A DNA stretch of 64,000 nucleotides from Chromobacterium rhizoryzae (GTDB taxonomy: Bacteria; Pseudomonadota; Gammaproteobacteria; Burkholderiales; Chromobacteriaceae): positions 1,364,001 to 1,428,000 of the forward strand of contig NZ_CP066126.1 of NCBI RefSeq assembly GCF_020544465.1, written 5' to 3'. The translations under genes and the position numbers were made by a program. Within the stretch, counting starts at the first letter, position 1. The number at the start of each line of letters is the position of its first letter. Below are positions 48,311 to 56,458 of the stretch, piece by piece. The notes under the pieces are model-generated. The model did no database searches and was not told the DNA's origin. It saw only the letters and a program-made list of their open reading frames with translations.

Positions 48311-48387
48311 TGGCGCGCCCGACAGGACTCGAACCTGTAACCCCCGGCTTAGAAGGCCGGTGCTCTATCCGGTTGAGCTACGGGCGC
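48311..48387 (-). tRNA. tRNA-Arg (TCT)
   Basis: A 77-base cloverleaf; anticodon loop CTTCTAA between CCGGC and GCCGG gives anticodon TCT. The CCA end is encoded. Confidence 0.95.
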
Positions 48388-48410
48388 TCGGTCGGGCTTC
48401 GCCTTACTGC

Positions 48411-48487
48411 TGGTCGGGGCGGCGGGATTCGAACTCGCGACCCCCTGATCCCAAATCAGGTGCGCTACCAGGCTGCGCTACGCCCCG
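48411..48487 (-). tRNA. tRNA-Pro (TGG)
   Basis: A 77-base cloverleaf; loop TTTGGGA between CCTGA and TCAGG gives anticodon TGG. The acceptor stem is CGGGGCG/CGCCCCG with encoded CCA. It is the first gene of the minus-strand Pro-Arg-His-His cluster. Confidence 0.95.
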
Positions 48488-48716
48488 ACGACAGAGACCG
48501 CAACTATACGGATGGCGATTTGGGCTGTCAACACCTGTTTGTAATTAAATTGCGGCCGGCCAGGGGCGCGATATTGGCCGGGCGGCGGGCTGGGCGGCAC
48601 TTCCCTTTATTTATCTTGATCTTAAGTAAGTTTTGTTGCGCAGCGGCATTTCGGAAGCGGCCGAAAAATGCGAGAATATGCGCCTTCTTTTTCAGCCTCT
48701 ATTATGGAACCGGCCC

Positions 48717-49568
48717 ATGGCAGCACAACTGATTGACGGCAAAGCGGTAGCGGAAAAACTGATCGCCAAGGTGGGCGAGGGCGTGCAGGCGCGCCTGGCC
48801 GCGGGCAAGCGCGCCCCGGCGTTGGCGGTGATCCTGGTGGGCGAGGACCCGGCGTCCGCGGTCTACGTGGGCAGCAAGAAGCGCTCCTGCGAGAAAGCCG
48901 GCATCCGTTCGCTGGCCTATGATCTGCCGGCCGATACCAGCCAACAGGCGCTGCTGGACATCATCGACCGCTTGAACGCGGACGCGGAGGTGGACGGCAT
49001 CCTGGTGCAGCTGCCGCTGCCCAAGCAGATCGACCCGCAGGCGGTGATCGAGCGCATCGATCCGAAAAAGGATGTCGACGGCTTCCATCCCTATAATATG
49101 GGCCGGCTGGCGATCAAGATGCCGCTGCTGCGTCCCTGCACCCCGCGCGGCGTGATGACGCTGCTGGAAGAGTACGGCATCGATCCCAAGGGCAAGAAAG
49201 CGGTGATCGTCGGCGCGTCCAATATCGTCGGCCGTCCGCAGGCGCTGGAAATGCTGCTGGCGCGCGCCACGGTGACGGTGTGCCACAGCGCCACCGCCGA
49301 TCTGGCCGCCGAAGTGGCCGCCGCCGACATCGTGGTGGCCGCGGTGGGCATCCCCAACTTCGTCAAGGGCGAGTGGATCAAGCCGGGCGCGGTGGTGATC
49401 GACGTGGGCATCAACCGTCTGGACAGCGGCAAGCTGTGCGGCGACGTGGAGTTCGCCGCGGCGGCCGAGCGCGCCGGCTTCATCACCCCGGTGCCGGGCG
49501 GCGTCGGCCCGATGACGGTGGCCACCTTGCTGCAGAACACTCTGGACTCCGCCAATATGCACGCTTGA
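48717..49568 (+). CDS. folD: Bifunctional methylenetetrahydrofolate dehydrogenase / cyclohydrolase
   Basis: A 283-residue FolD. Family signatures are VYVGSKKRSCEKAGI (catalytic lysine), VDGILVQLPLPKQID, and the NADP-binding VIVGASNIVGRPQALEML plus PVPGGVGPMTVATLL near the C-terminus. It interconverts methylene-, methenyl- and formyl-tetrahydrofolate. Its neighbour purU uses formyl-tetrahydrofolate, so the two fit together in one-carbon metabolism. ATG 48717 is used; an in-frame upstream extension to 48633 lacks similarity. Confidence 0.95.
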   Translation: MAAQLIDGKAVAEKLIAKVGEGVQARLAAGKRAPALAVILVGEDPASAVYVGSKKRSCEKAGIRSLAYDLPADTSQQALLDIIDRLNADAEVDGILVQLPLPKQIDPQAVIERIDPKKDVDGFHPYNMGRLAIKMPLLRPCTPRGVMTLLEEYGIDPKGKKAVIVGASNIVGRPQALEMLLARATVTVCHSATADLAAEVAAADIVVAAVGIPNFVKGEWIKPGAVVIDVGINRLDSGKLCGDVEFAAAAERAGFITPVPGGVGPMTVATLLQNTLDSANMHA

Positions 49569-49591
49569 ACGGCGCGCCGTTCAGCCCAAAA

Positions 49592-49629
49592 CGCCATCGC
49601 CGCTTCCGCGGCGGCGGCGTTTTTGTTTT
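49592..49629 (+). terminator. Terminator after folD
   Basis: CGCCATCGCCGC / GCGGCGGCGGCG (one mismatch) with loop TTCC and a following TTTTTGTTTT. Confidence 0.75.
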
Positions 49630-49730
49630 ATCGGCGCGCGATAGGGCCGGCGCTTGCAAACAAAGCGAGACGCTGGCGGCCCGGCTATCGTAAAATCGAC
49701 GGTTTTAGTTCGCAGTAAGCAAATCCGATC

Positions 49731-50594
49731 ATGAGTCAAGACAAGCAATCGGCCACGCTGTTGATCAGCGCGCCGGACAAGAAGGGCCTGGTGGCGGCCA
49801 TCGCCAACTTCCTGATGACCTACAACGCCAACATCATGCACGCGGACCAGCATCAGGACACCAGCGAAAACCTGTTCCTGATGCGGGTGCAGTGGGATGT
49901 GGACGGCTTCACCCTGCCGATGGAGAACTTCGCCGCCGCCTTCCAGCCGATTGCCGACGAACACGCGATGAACTGGAAGGTGTCGCTGTCCACCCGCAAG
50001 CCGCGGATGGCCATCTTCGTGTCCCAGTACGAGCACTGCCTGGTGGATCTGATGCACCGCTGGCGCATCGGCGAGCTGGACTGCGAGATCCCGCTGGTGA
50101 TTTCCAATCACGAAACCTGCCGCCGGCTGGTGGAGTTCAACGGCATTCCCTTCCATGTGATCAAGGTCACCAAGGACAATAAGGAAGAGGCCGAGGCCGA
50201 GCAGTTCCGCCTGCTGGAAGAGGCCGGCGTGGACTTCATCGTGCTGGCTCGCTATATGCAGATCCTGTCCCAGGGTTTCGTCGAGCGCTATCCGGACCGG
50301 GTGATCAACATCCATCACAGCTTCCTGCCGGCATTCGACGGCGCCAAGCCTTATCACCGCGCGTTTGCGCGCGGGGTGAAGCTGATCGGCGCCACCAGCC
50401 ACTACGTGACCGAGGATCTGGACGAGGGCCCGATCATCGAGCAGGAAGTCACCCGCATTTCTCACCGCGACGAAGTGGACGACCTGATCCAGAAAGGCCG
50501 CGACCTGGAAAAAGTGGTGTTGTCGCGCGCCGTGCGCTGGCATATGGATAACCGCGTGCTGTCCTATAACAACAAGACGGTAGTCTTTGACTGA
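49731..50594 (+). CDS. purU: Formyltetrahydrofolate deformylase
   Basis: A 287-residue PurU. The N-terminal ACT regulatory domain (LLISAPDKKGLVAAIANFLM) occupies about residues 1-85, followed by a formyltransferase-like catalytic domain with the VINIHHSFLPAFDGAKPYHRA motif and GATSHYVTEDLDEGPII. It hydrolyses formyl-tetrahydrofolate to formate and tetrahydrofolate. A small membrane protein gene follows 8 bp downstream and may be co-transcribed. Confidence 0.95.
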   Translation: MSQDKQSATLLISAPDKKGLVAAIANFLMTYNANIMHADQHQDTSENLFLMRVQWDVDGFTLPMENFAAAFQPIADEHAMNWKVSLSTRKPRMAIFVSQYEHCLVDLMHRWRIGELDCEIPLVISNHETCRRLVEFNGIPFHVIKVTKDNKEEAEAEQFRLLEEAGVDFIVLARYMQILSQGFVERYPDRVINIHHSFLPAFDGAKPYHRAFARGVKLIGATSHYVTEDLDEGPIIEQEVTRISHRDEVDDLIQKGRDLEKVVLSRAVRWHMDNRVLSYNNKTVVFD

Positions 50595-50602
50595 GAGCGG
50601 AC

Positions 50603-51184
50603 ATGCGCCTGCTGATTGACGATGTGGTGGATTTGCTGCGCTTCCGGGTCAAGCCCCTGGGCGAGTATCAGTATCCGCGCTGGCAGACCCTGCTGTTTCT
50701 GATCGCGCTGGGTCTGGTGGCCAGCGCCGACACCGCTGAGCTGGGCGACAACCTGACCGGCCGCATGCTGTTCATGGTGTTGTTCACGCTGGCGGAAACC
50801 CTGTGTTTCGCCGGCTTCATCGGCCTATGGCTGCGTTTTGCCAAGTGGGACGGCCATGGTTCGCTGTTCGGCCTGGTGGCGGTGGCCAGCGGCCTGCAGT
50901 TCGTGGAACCGCTGACCAGCTGGTTGCCGGACGACGCGGCGCTGGCGGTCAACGGGGTGTTGTCCATCTTCGGCATTCTGGTGTTGGTCAACGCGCTGGC
51001 CGTGGTGTCGGGCATTCACCGGCTGCGGGTGGCGCTGGGAGTGTTGTTGTTCGCGCCGGTGGCCATGGTCTTGCTGGCCGGGGCCTTGTCGCTGGGTTCG
51101 GCGGCGGGCTGGGTGGATTTGCCCGCCGGCGTGGCCGACGCCGCGCGCGGAGCGGAGAGCTCGGCGCCCGCAAGCGGCATCTGA
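50603..51184 (+). CDS. Integral membrane protein of unknown function
   Basis: A 193-residue protein with about five hydrophobic spans (LLFLIALGLVASADTAELGD, FMVLFTLAETLCFAGFIGLW, LFGLVAVASGLQFVEPLTSW, VLSIFGILVLVNALAVVSGI, LGVLLFAPVAMVLLAGALSL). It starts eight bases after purU. No family function is recognised. A strong terminator follows at 51203. Confidence 0.7.
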   Translation: MRLLIDDVVDLLRFRVKPLGEYQYPRWQTLLFLIALGLVASADTAELGDNLTGRMLFMVLFTLAETLCFAGFIGLWLRFAKWDGHGSLFGLVAVASGLQFVEPLTSWLPDDAALAVNGVLSIFGILVLVNALAVVSGIHRLRVALGVLLFAPVAMVLLAGALSLGSAAGWVDLPAGVADAARGAESSAPASGI

Positions 51185-51202
51185 GCCGCGGGCTGAAAAA
51201 AG

Positions 51203-51234
51203 AACAGGACATGCCAAGGCATGTCCTGTTTTGC
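51203..51234. terminator. Terminator hairpin between membrane protein and NUDIX gene
   Basis: AACAGGACATGCC and GGCATGTCCTGTT form a perfect 13-bp stem with a two-base loop, flanked by A and T runs; it can serve both converging genes. Confidence 0.85.
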
Positions 51235-51263
51235 ATGGAGGGCGCGTGAACGGGCCGGCGCGC

Positions 51264-51734
51264 TCAATCCACCTTGGCGATGTAGCGGGCCAGGCCCAGC
51301 AGCGCGCGCAGCGCGTCGCCCTTGGCGGTGACTTCGCCGCGCAGCCGCGCGTAGCGGCGCAGGATGGCGCGGCCCTCTATGAACAGGTCCATATCGGTGT
51401 CCGGCGAGGACACCAAGGCGATGCGTTCGATTTCCCCCTGCGGGCGCGGCTGGCCCTGCGCGATGCACAGGTAGACCTTGTGCGCGTTGAACGGGGTGAT
51501 GTGATCGAACAGATACAGCATGGAGTTGATGCGCAAGCCGGTTTCTTCCCGCACTTCGCGGATCAGCGCCTGGGAGCGCAGTTCGCCGCGGGCGGCCTTG
51601 CCGCCGGGAAGATTGTAGCGGCCGCCTTTGGCCGCGGTGACCAGCACGCCGTCGGGCAGTTCGATAATAGCGGTTGCGCGCCTGGCCAGGTCCGCCGGCA
51701 GGCGCTCGTTTCTTTTTTCTTCCAAAACACTCAT
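51264..51734 (-). CDS. NUDIX hydrolase
   Basis: A 156-residue protein with a full Nudix box, GGKAARGELRSQALIREVRE then ETGL. The family cleaves nucleoside diphosphate-linked compounds; the substrate is unknown. The C-terminal half (EIERIALVSSPDTDMDLFIE) has no special feature. It stands between the terminator at 51203 and the uppP gene, with an AT-rich 170-bp gap on its upstream side. Confidence 0.85.
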   Translation of the reverse strand: MSVLEEKRNERLPADLARRATAIIELPDGVLVTAAKGGRYNLPGGKAARGELRSQALIREVREETGLRINSMLYLFDHITPFNAHKVYLCIAQGQPRPQGEIERIALVSSPDTDMDLFIEGRAILRRYARLRGEVTAKGDALRALLGLARYIAKVD

Positions 51735-51907
51735 TCTTCAAAAAATTAGTTAGGGCCACCGGCGAGAGTGGCCCTGGATATTATTTTTCCATTCTAAAGC
51801 ACTAGACCGATCAGTCCAATAAGCTGTGCTCAAAATTTACTCATATATCTGATTTGAATGATATAAATCGCGTCGCCATTCAAATTGAAACCATGCGGTT
51901 TCGGAGC

Positions 51908-52729
51908 TCAAAGCAGTTTGGCTAATAAACCGCCCAGACCCACCAGCAGGCAGTAGTAGCCAAACGGGCGCAGCGACTCGATTTCGCTTTTCTTGAAGTA
52001 GCGCATCAGGAAGGCGGTGCTGGCGTAAGCGCAGGCGCCGGACAGCAGGCCGCAGGCCAGCAGCAGTCCTGCGGAAACCTGGCTGTGCGCCAGCTTGGGC
52101 ACTTCCAGCACGCCGGCGGCGGCGATGATGGGGGTGGCCAGCAGGAAGGAGAAGCGCGCGGACGAGGCGTAGTCCAGGCCGTGGGCGAGGCCGGTCACCA
52201 GGGTGGCGCCGGAGCGGGAGAAGCCGGGCAGCAGGGCCAGGGCCTGGCCCGCGCCTATCTTGATCGCGCCGGAGAAGCTCAGCCGCTCCAGGTCCAGATG
52301 GGCTTGCTTCCGTTTCAGGCGGTCGCCCCACAGCAGGAGCAAGCCGTTCAGGCTGAGGAAGATCAGCACCGCGGTGGTGCTGGTGAACAGCGCGCGCAGC
52401 TGTTTTTCCAGCAGCAGGCCCAGCAAGCCGGCGGGGATGGTGCCGGCGATCAGCAGCCACATCAGCCGGGCGTCCGGATTGGAGGCCTTGCCGCCGGCCT
52501 TGAGGAAGCCGCCTGTCAGTTGCAGCCAATCGCGGCGGAAGTACAGCAGCAGCGCGGCGGCGGTGCCCAGGTGCAGCACCACCATGAAGGGCAGGAAATC
52601 CGGGCTCATGCGGTTGATGGACCAATGCAGCCAGTCCGGTATCAGCACGCCGTGGCCCAGGCTGCTGACGGGAAAGAGTTCGCTGACGCCCTGGATGACG
52701 GCGAACAGCAGGGCTTCGATAGGGTTCAT
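51908..52729 (-). CDS. uppP: Undecaprenyl-diphosphatase
   Basis: A 273-residue polytopic membrane enzyme of the BacA/UppP family: AVIQGVSELFPVSSLGHGVL at the N-terminus and LLPGFSRSGATLVTGLAHGL midway are the two active-site regions. It recycles the lipid carrier undecaprenyl pyrophosphate for cell-wall synthesis. In many members the first motif is EGLTEFLPVSSTGH; here QGVSELFPVSSLGH keeps the second Glu but has Gln in place of the first Glu, typical of one UppP subgroup. Confidence 0.9.
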   Translation of the reverse strand: MNPIEALLFAVIQGVSELFPVSSLGHGVLIPDWLHWSINRMSPDFLPFMVVLHLGTAAALLLYFRRDWLQLTGGFLKAGGKASNPDARLMWLLIAGTIPAGLLGLLLEKQLRALFTSTTAVLIFLSLNGLLLLWGDRLKRKQAHLDLERLSFSGAIKIGAGQALALLPGFSRSGATLVTGLAHGLDYASSARFSFLLATPIIAAAGVLEVPKLAHSQVSAGLLLACGLLSGACAYASTAFLMRYFKKSEIESLRPFGYYCLLVGLGGLLAKLL

Positions 52730-52806
52730 GGCGGGTCCTGTGGCGGTGGGAGGCGGCTTGCGCCGGCCTGCTTATCAACGCCGCCGCCGCGGACCGGTTG
52801 ACCGGC

Positions 52807-53424
52807 TCAGTTGCGCTGCCGGCGTTCCAGCGCTTGTTCCTCCTCTTCCAGCCGCCGGCGAATGGCGGAGAAGAAGCGGTGGATGCCGTGCACGGATTCG
52901 GACAGCTCGGCCAGGCATTGTTGGCGCCGCTCGGGCGTCAGCGCGGGCATTTGTACTTCTGGGTCCGGATTGCGCTCGAAAGCCAGGGTCAGGATGGGCT
53001 CCAGCAGCGGCGCCTGCTCCGGATCGTCGAACAGCAGGCCCCAGTCCTCGTTCAGCAATTGCATGCCTTCGGAAAAGCCTTCGGCCCAGTCGTTGCCGCG
53101 GATCTCGCCGGCGGCGTCCGCTTCCAGCCAGGGTTGGAAGGCGTCGTCCTCGCGTAGCGCGGCGGAGACGTCCAGCCAATGCCCCATCAGCAGTTTGGCG
53201 AACTGTTCCAGCGCCTTGTCGCTGGGAAAGGCGGCATCGTCGTCGAAGGCGTCGCCGATGATGGCGGGCAGGCATTCTGTCGGCTTGATCGGTTCCGGGC
53301 CGCAGAGCAGGGCGGCGAAGAAGCCGTCCAGATGTTCCAGATTCATGCCTTGCTGCGGCAGGAAGCGGTTCAGGGTGGCGGCCAGGCGTTGGTAGTCGGC
53401 GTCGGAAAGCGGGGTATGGCTCAT
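52807..53424 (-). CDS. UPF0149 (YgfB/YecA) family protein
   Basis: A 205-residue helical protein: LNRFLPQQGMNLEHLDGFFAAL, WAEGFSEGMQLLNEDWG and a basic C-terminal helix RRRLEEEEQALERRQRN. The family is widespread with no established biochemical role; some members end in a SEC-C zinc motif, which this one lacks. It lies 77 bp upstream of uppP and is divergent from cysS. Confidence 0.8.
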   Translation of the reverse strand: MSHTPLSDADYQRLAATLNRFLPQQGMNLEHLDGFFAALLCGPEPIKPTECLPAIIGDAFDDDAAFPSDKALEQFAKLLMGHWLDVSAALREDDAFQPWLEADAAGEIRGNDWAEGFSEGMQLLNEDWGLLFDDPEQAPLLEPILTLAFERNPDPEVQMPALTPERRQQCLAELSESVHGIHRFFSAIRRRLEEEEQALERRQRN

Positions 53425-53577
53425 GGCGGACCAGGGCTAGGGAGAAAAGCCCATTATCCGCCATCTGGCGGCCCAGCGCACCGCCGGCCGCGCGGCGCGT
53501 CGCAATCACGATGCGGAGGGCTTGACGGCTCTGTTACAATCGTTCTTTTTTGACCCAACCTCTAATAGGTTTCCATC

Positions 53578-54951
53578 ATGTTGACCGTGTATAACACCCT
53601 GACCCGCCAGAAAGAAGAGTTCAAACCCATCGAGCCCGGCAAGGTGTGTATGTACGTGTGCGGCATAACGGTCTACGACCTCTGTCATATCGGACACGCG
53701 CGCATGCTGACGGCCTTCGACGTGATCTATCGCTGGCTGGACGCGTCCGGCTACGACGTCACCTATGTGCGCAATATCACCGATATCGAGGACAAGATCA
53801 TCAAGCGCGCCGCCGAGCGCGGCATTCCGCCGCAGCAGCTGGTGGAAGAGACCACCGCCGACATGCGCCAGGACGCCGCCGCGCTGAGCCTGTTGCCGCC
53901 GACGTTCGAGCCGCGCGCCACCCAGCATGTGCCGGGCATGGTGGCCTTGATCGAAAAGCTGATCGCCAACGGCAAGGCCTACGCCGCGGGCAACGGCGAC
54001 GTGTATTACGCGGTGCGCGAGTTCGAGGGCTACGGCAAATTGTCCGGCCGAACCCTGGACAAGCTGCGCGCCGGCGAACGGGTGGAAGTGGACCCGCACA
54101 AGCGCGATCCGCTGGACTTCGTGCTGTGGAAAGCGGCCAAGCCGGGCGAGCCGTCCTGGGACAGCCCGTGGGGCGCGGGGCGTCCGGGCTGGCATATCGA
54201 GTGCTCGGTGATGAGCTGTCATCATCTGGGCGAGCATTTCGACATCCACGGCGGCGGCGAGGATCTGCAGTTCCCGCACCATGAGAACGAAATCGCCCAG
54301 TCCGAGGGCGCCCATGGCCACCAGTACGTTAATTACTGGCTGCACAACGGCTTCATCAATGTAGACGGCGAGAAAATGTCCAAATCGCTGGGCAATTTCT
54401 TCACCATCCGCGACGTGCTGGGCCATTTCGACGGCGAGGTGATCCGCTTCTTCATCGTGCGCAGTCATTACCGCAGCCCGGTGAACTACACCGACAGCAT
54501 CCTGGTCGACGCCAAGCACGGCCTGACCCGGCTCTATACCGCCTTGCGCGGCCTGGAGCTGCCGGCCTCCGCCGGCATAGACTGGAAGGACCCGTTCGCC
54601 GCGCGCTTCCAGACCGCGATGAACGACGACTTCAATTCTTCGGAAGCGGTGGCGGTGTTGTTCGAGCTGGCCGGCGAAGTCAACAAGAGCCGCGATCCGC
54701 GTCAGGCGCGCCTGCTGAAGGACCTGGGCGGCGTGCTGGGCCTGCTGCAGCGCGACCCGGAAGACTTCCTCAAGGGCGGCGCCGGCGACGAGGAGTTGTC
54801 GGCCGAGGCCGTGGAAGCCTTGATTCAGGCGCGCAAGGATGCGCGCGCCGGCAAGAACTGGGCGGAGTCCGACCGCATTCGCGATGAGTTGACCGCCAAG
54901 GGCATCGTGCTGGAAGACAGCGCCCAGGGCACGGTCTGGCGCCGCGCCTGA
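53578..54951 (+). CDS. cysS: Cysteinyl-tRNA synthetase
   Basis: A 457-residue class I synthetase. Signature motifs are CGITVYDLCHIGHAR (zinc Cys and HIGH-like site) near residues 28-42, the zinc/active region GWHIECSVMSCHHLG, and KMSKS in GEKMSKSLGN. It charges tRNA-Cys. Length and motifs are standard. Confidence 0.97.
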   Translation: MLTVYNTLTRQKEEFKPIEPGKVCMYVCGITVYDLCHIGHARMLTAFDVIYRWLDASGYDVTYVRNITDIEDKIIKRAAERGIPPQQLVEETTADMRQDAAALSLLPPTFEPRATQHVPGMVALIEKLIANGKAYAAGNGDVYYAVREFEGYGKLSGRTLDKLRAGERVEVDPHKRDPLDFVLWKAAKPGEPSWDSPWGAGRPGWHIECSVMSCHHLGEHFDIHGGGEDLQFPHHENEIAQSEGAHGHQYVNYWLHNGFINVDGEKMSKSLGNFFTIRDVLGHFDGEVIRFFIVRSHYRSPVNYTDSILVDAKHGLTRLYTALRGLELPASAGIDWKDPFAARFQTAMNDDFNSSEAVAVLFELAGEVNKSRDPRQARLLKDLGGVLGLLQRDPEDFLKGGAGDEELSAEAVEALIQARKDARAGKNWAESDRIRDELTAKGIVLEDSAQGTVWRRA

Positions 54952-55073
54952 GCCGCAGGGGCCGCCGTTGACAGTGGATTTGGCACTTGTCAAGCGGCGG
55001 CAAAGCGCGGATAATCGATAGTTTCGCAAGCAGTACAGGCAAATCCCCTGTACCCGATTTGAAAGGAAGACAC

Positions 55074-55289
55074 ATGAAAACCGATATTCACCCGACTTAC
55101 AAAGACCTGACCGTTACCTGCTCCTGCGGTAGCCAGTTCGTGACCAAGTCCACCATGTCCAAGGACGCGTTCGGCATTGAAGTTTGCTCCAACTGCCACC
55201 CGTTCTACACCGGCAAGCAAAAGATCGTCGACACCGCCGGTCGCGTTGACAAGTTCAACCAAAAGTTCGGCGGCTTCTTCAAGCGCTAA
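55074..55289 (+). CDS. rpmE: 50S ribosomal protein L31
   Basis: A 71-residue L31 of the zinc-containing type: C-S-C at 16-18 (VTCSCGSQF) and CSNCHPFYTGKQK provide the four metal ligands. GAAAGGAAGACAC before ATG 55074 is a strong ribosome site. A terminator follows. Confidence 0.97.
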   Translation: MKTDIHPTYKDLTVTCSCGSQFVTKSTMSKDAFGIEVCSNCHPFYTGKQKIVDTAGRVDKFNQKFGGFFKR

Positions 55290-55314
55290 GCGCCGAGGAT
55301 ACGTTGGACACCCA

Positions 55315-55342
55315 GAAAAAGGCAGCTCAGGCTGCCTTTTTT
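55315..55342 (+). terminator. Terminator after rpmE
   Basis: AAGGCAGC-TCAG-GCTGCCTT with flanking A and T runs. Confidence 0.85.
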
Positions 55343-55422
55343 CTATGATTCCGGCGCGGCGGCGGCAGGGTTTGGCAGATTCCGGCCGGCGGCGCGCGTA
55401 CCTATTCTGCAAAGTTGAGGCC

Positions 55423-56349
55423 ATGGCGATCCACATCGTTTACCTGTCCCACGGCGGCAAGAAATACTACGACCAGACCCGCTTTTCCGTGTTGAGCCTG
55501 TTGCATTTGCTGCTGAAGCAGCAGCGGCAGGACGTGAAGATCATGGTGTACACCGACGCGCCGGACAGCGTGCCCGCGCATCCCCTGGTCCGCACCGAGA
55601 CCCTGAGCCGGGCGCAGTTGCAGGCGTATCGCGGCCAGTTCGACTATGTGCACCGCATCAAGCTGGAAGTGATGCTCAAGGCCGCGCGCGAACTGGGCAC
55701 CGCCGTCTTGTACGTGGACTGCGACACCCGCTGGCTGTGCGTGCCGGACGAGCTGTTCGCCCGGCTGGAAGCAGGAAACGCCAGCTGCATGCACGTCAAC
55801 GAAGGCGTGTTCGGCCCCGGTTTCTTCCCGGATTATCTGGCCGCGGTGGACAAGCACGGCGCCGAGCTGCGCAAGATGGGCGTGGCCGACGTTCAGGGCC
55901 TGGCGATGTGGAACGCCGGCGTGGTCGGCGCTTCCGCCGGCATGGTGCCCTTCTTTGAAACCGCCTTGCGCATCAACGACTTCCTGCTGCCGCGCGTGGA
56001 AGCGCGCAACTGGACCGAGCAGCTGGCCTGGTCGCTGGTGGCCTGCGACGGCCGTCAGCCGCTGGCGCTGGGGGATGCGTTGCATCATTACTGGAACTAC
56101 AGTTACGAGGCGCCGCTCTACCTGGCTGAAGTGTTCGCCGGCATGGCGCCGGACTGGGATGTGGCGCGCCAGGCCCAGTACTGCGGTGAATTCGCCTGGG
56201 ACGAGGCCAGGCTGAAGACGATACAGGCCGATCCCGATCACAAGCGCCAGCGCCGCCGCAACAAGTTGCGCAACTCCATCGCCAAGCGCAAGGTGGATTG
56301 GCGCATTCTGATCGCTCGCTTGCGCGGCGCTTTGCCGTCGGCTGATTGA
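55423..56349 (+). CDS. Putative glycosyltransferase-like protein
   Basis: A 308-residue protein beginning MAIHIVYLSHGGKKYYDQTR. It has a nucleotide-sugar type core: VKIMVYTDAP, and DCD in VLYVDCDTRWL near residue 105, a DxD-like metal motif. Later WNAGVVGAS and a basic C-terminus (HKRQRRRNKLRNSIAKRK) follow. It resembles GT-A fold sugar transferases of unknown target. It is followed, after a palindromic repeat, by an ArnT-like gene, so a role in surface glycan modification is possible. Confidence 0.55.
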   Translation: MAIHIVYLSHGGKKYYDQTRFSVLSLLHLLLKQQRQDVKIMVYTDAPDSVPAHPLVRTETLSRAQLQAYRGQFDYVHRIKLEVMLKAARELGTAVLYVDCDTRWLCVPDELFARLEAGNASCMHVNEGVFGPGFFPDYLAAVDKHGAELRKMGVADVQGLAMWNAGVVGASAGMVPFFETALRINDFLLPRVEARNWTEQLAWSLVACDGRQPLALGDALHHYWNYSYEAPLYLAEVFAGMAPDWDVARQAQYCGEFAWDEARLKTIQADPDHKRQRRRNKLRNSIAKRKVDWRILIARLRGALPSAD

Positions 56350-56350
56350 A

Positions 56351-56437
56351 AGGGGCCTCGAACAATCGTCGCGAGCGGTTCGAGAGCAAGGCGCGCCGCA
56401 GCGCTCGGGCCGCGCGGTAGATCTTTCGAGCTCCCCT
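56351..56437. repeat. Palindromic intergenic element, related to the one at 5609
   Basis: AGGGGCCTCGAA (56351-56362) pairs with TTCGAGCTCCCCT (56425-56437) with one bulge. The centre GCGAGCGGTTCGAGAGCAAG recalls GCGAGTGAGAGCGAGACAAG in the element at 5609-5698. Total length is similar (87 and 90 bp). Confidence 0.45.
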
Positions 56438-56458
56438 GAAACTGTTTGAACGAGACTC

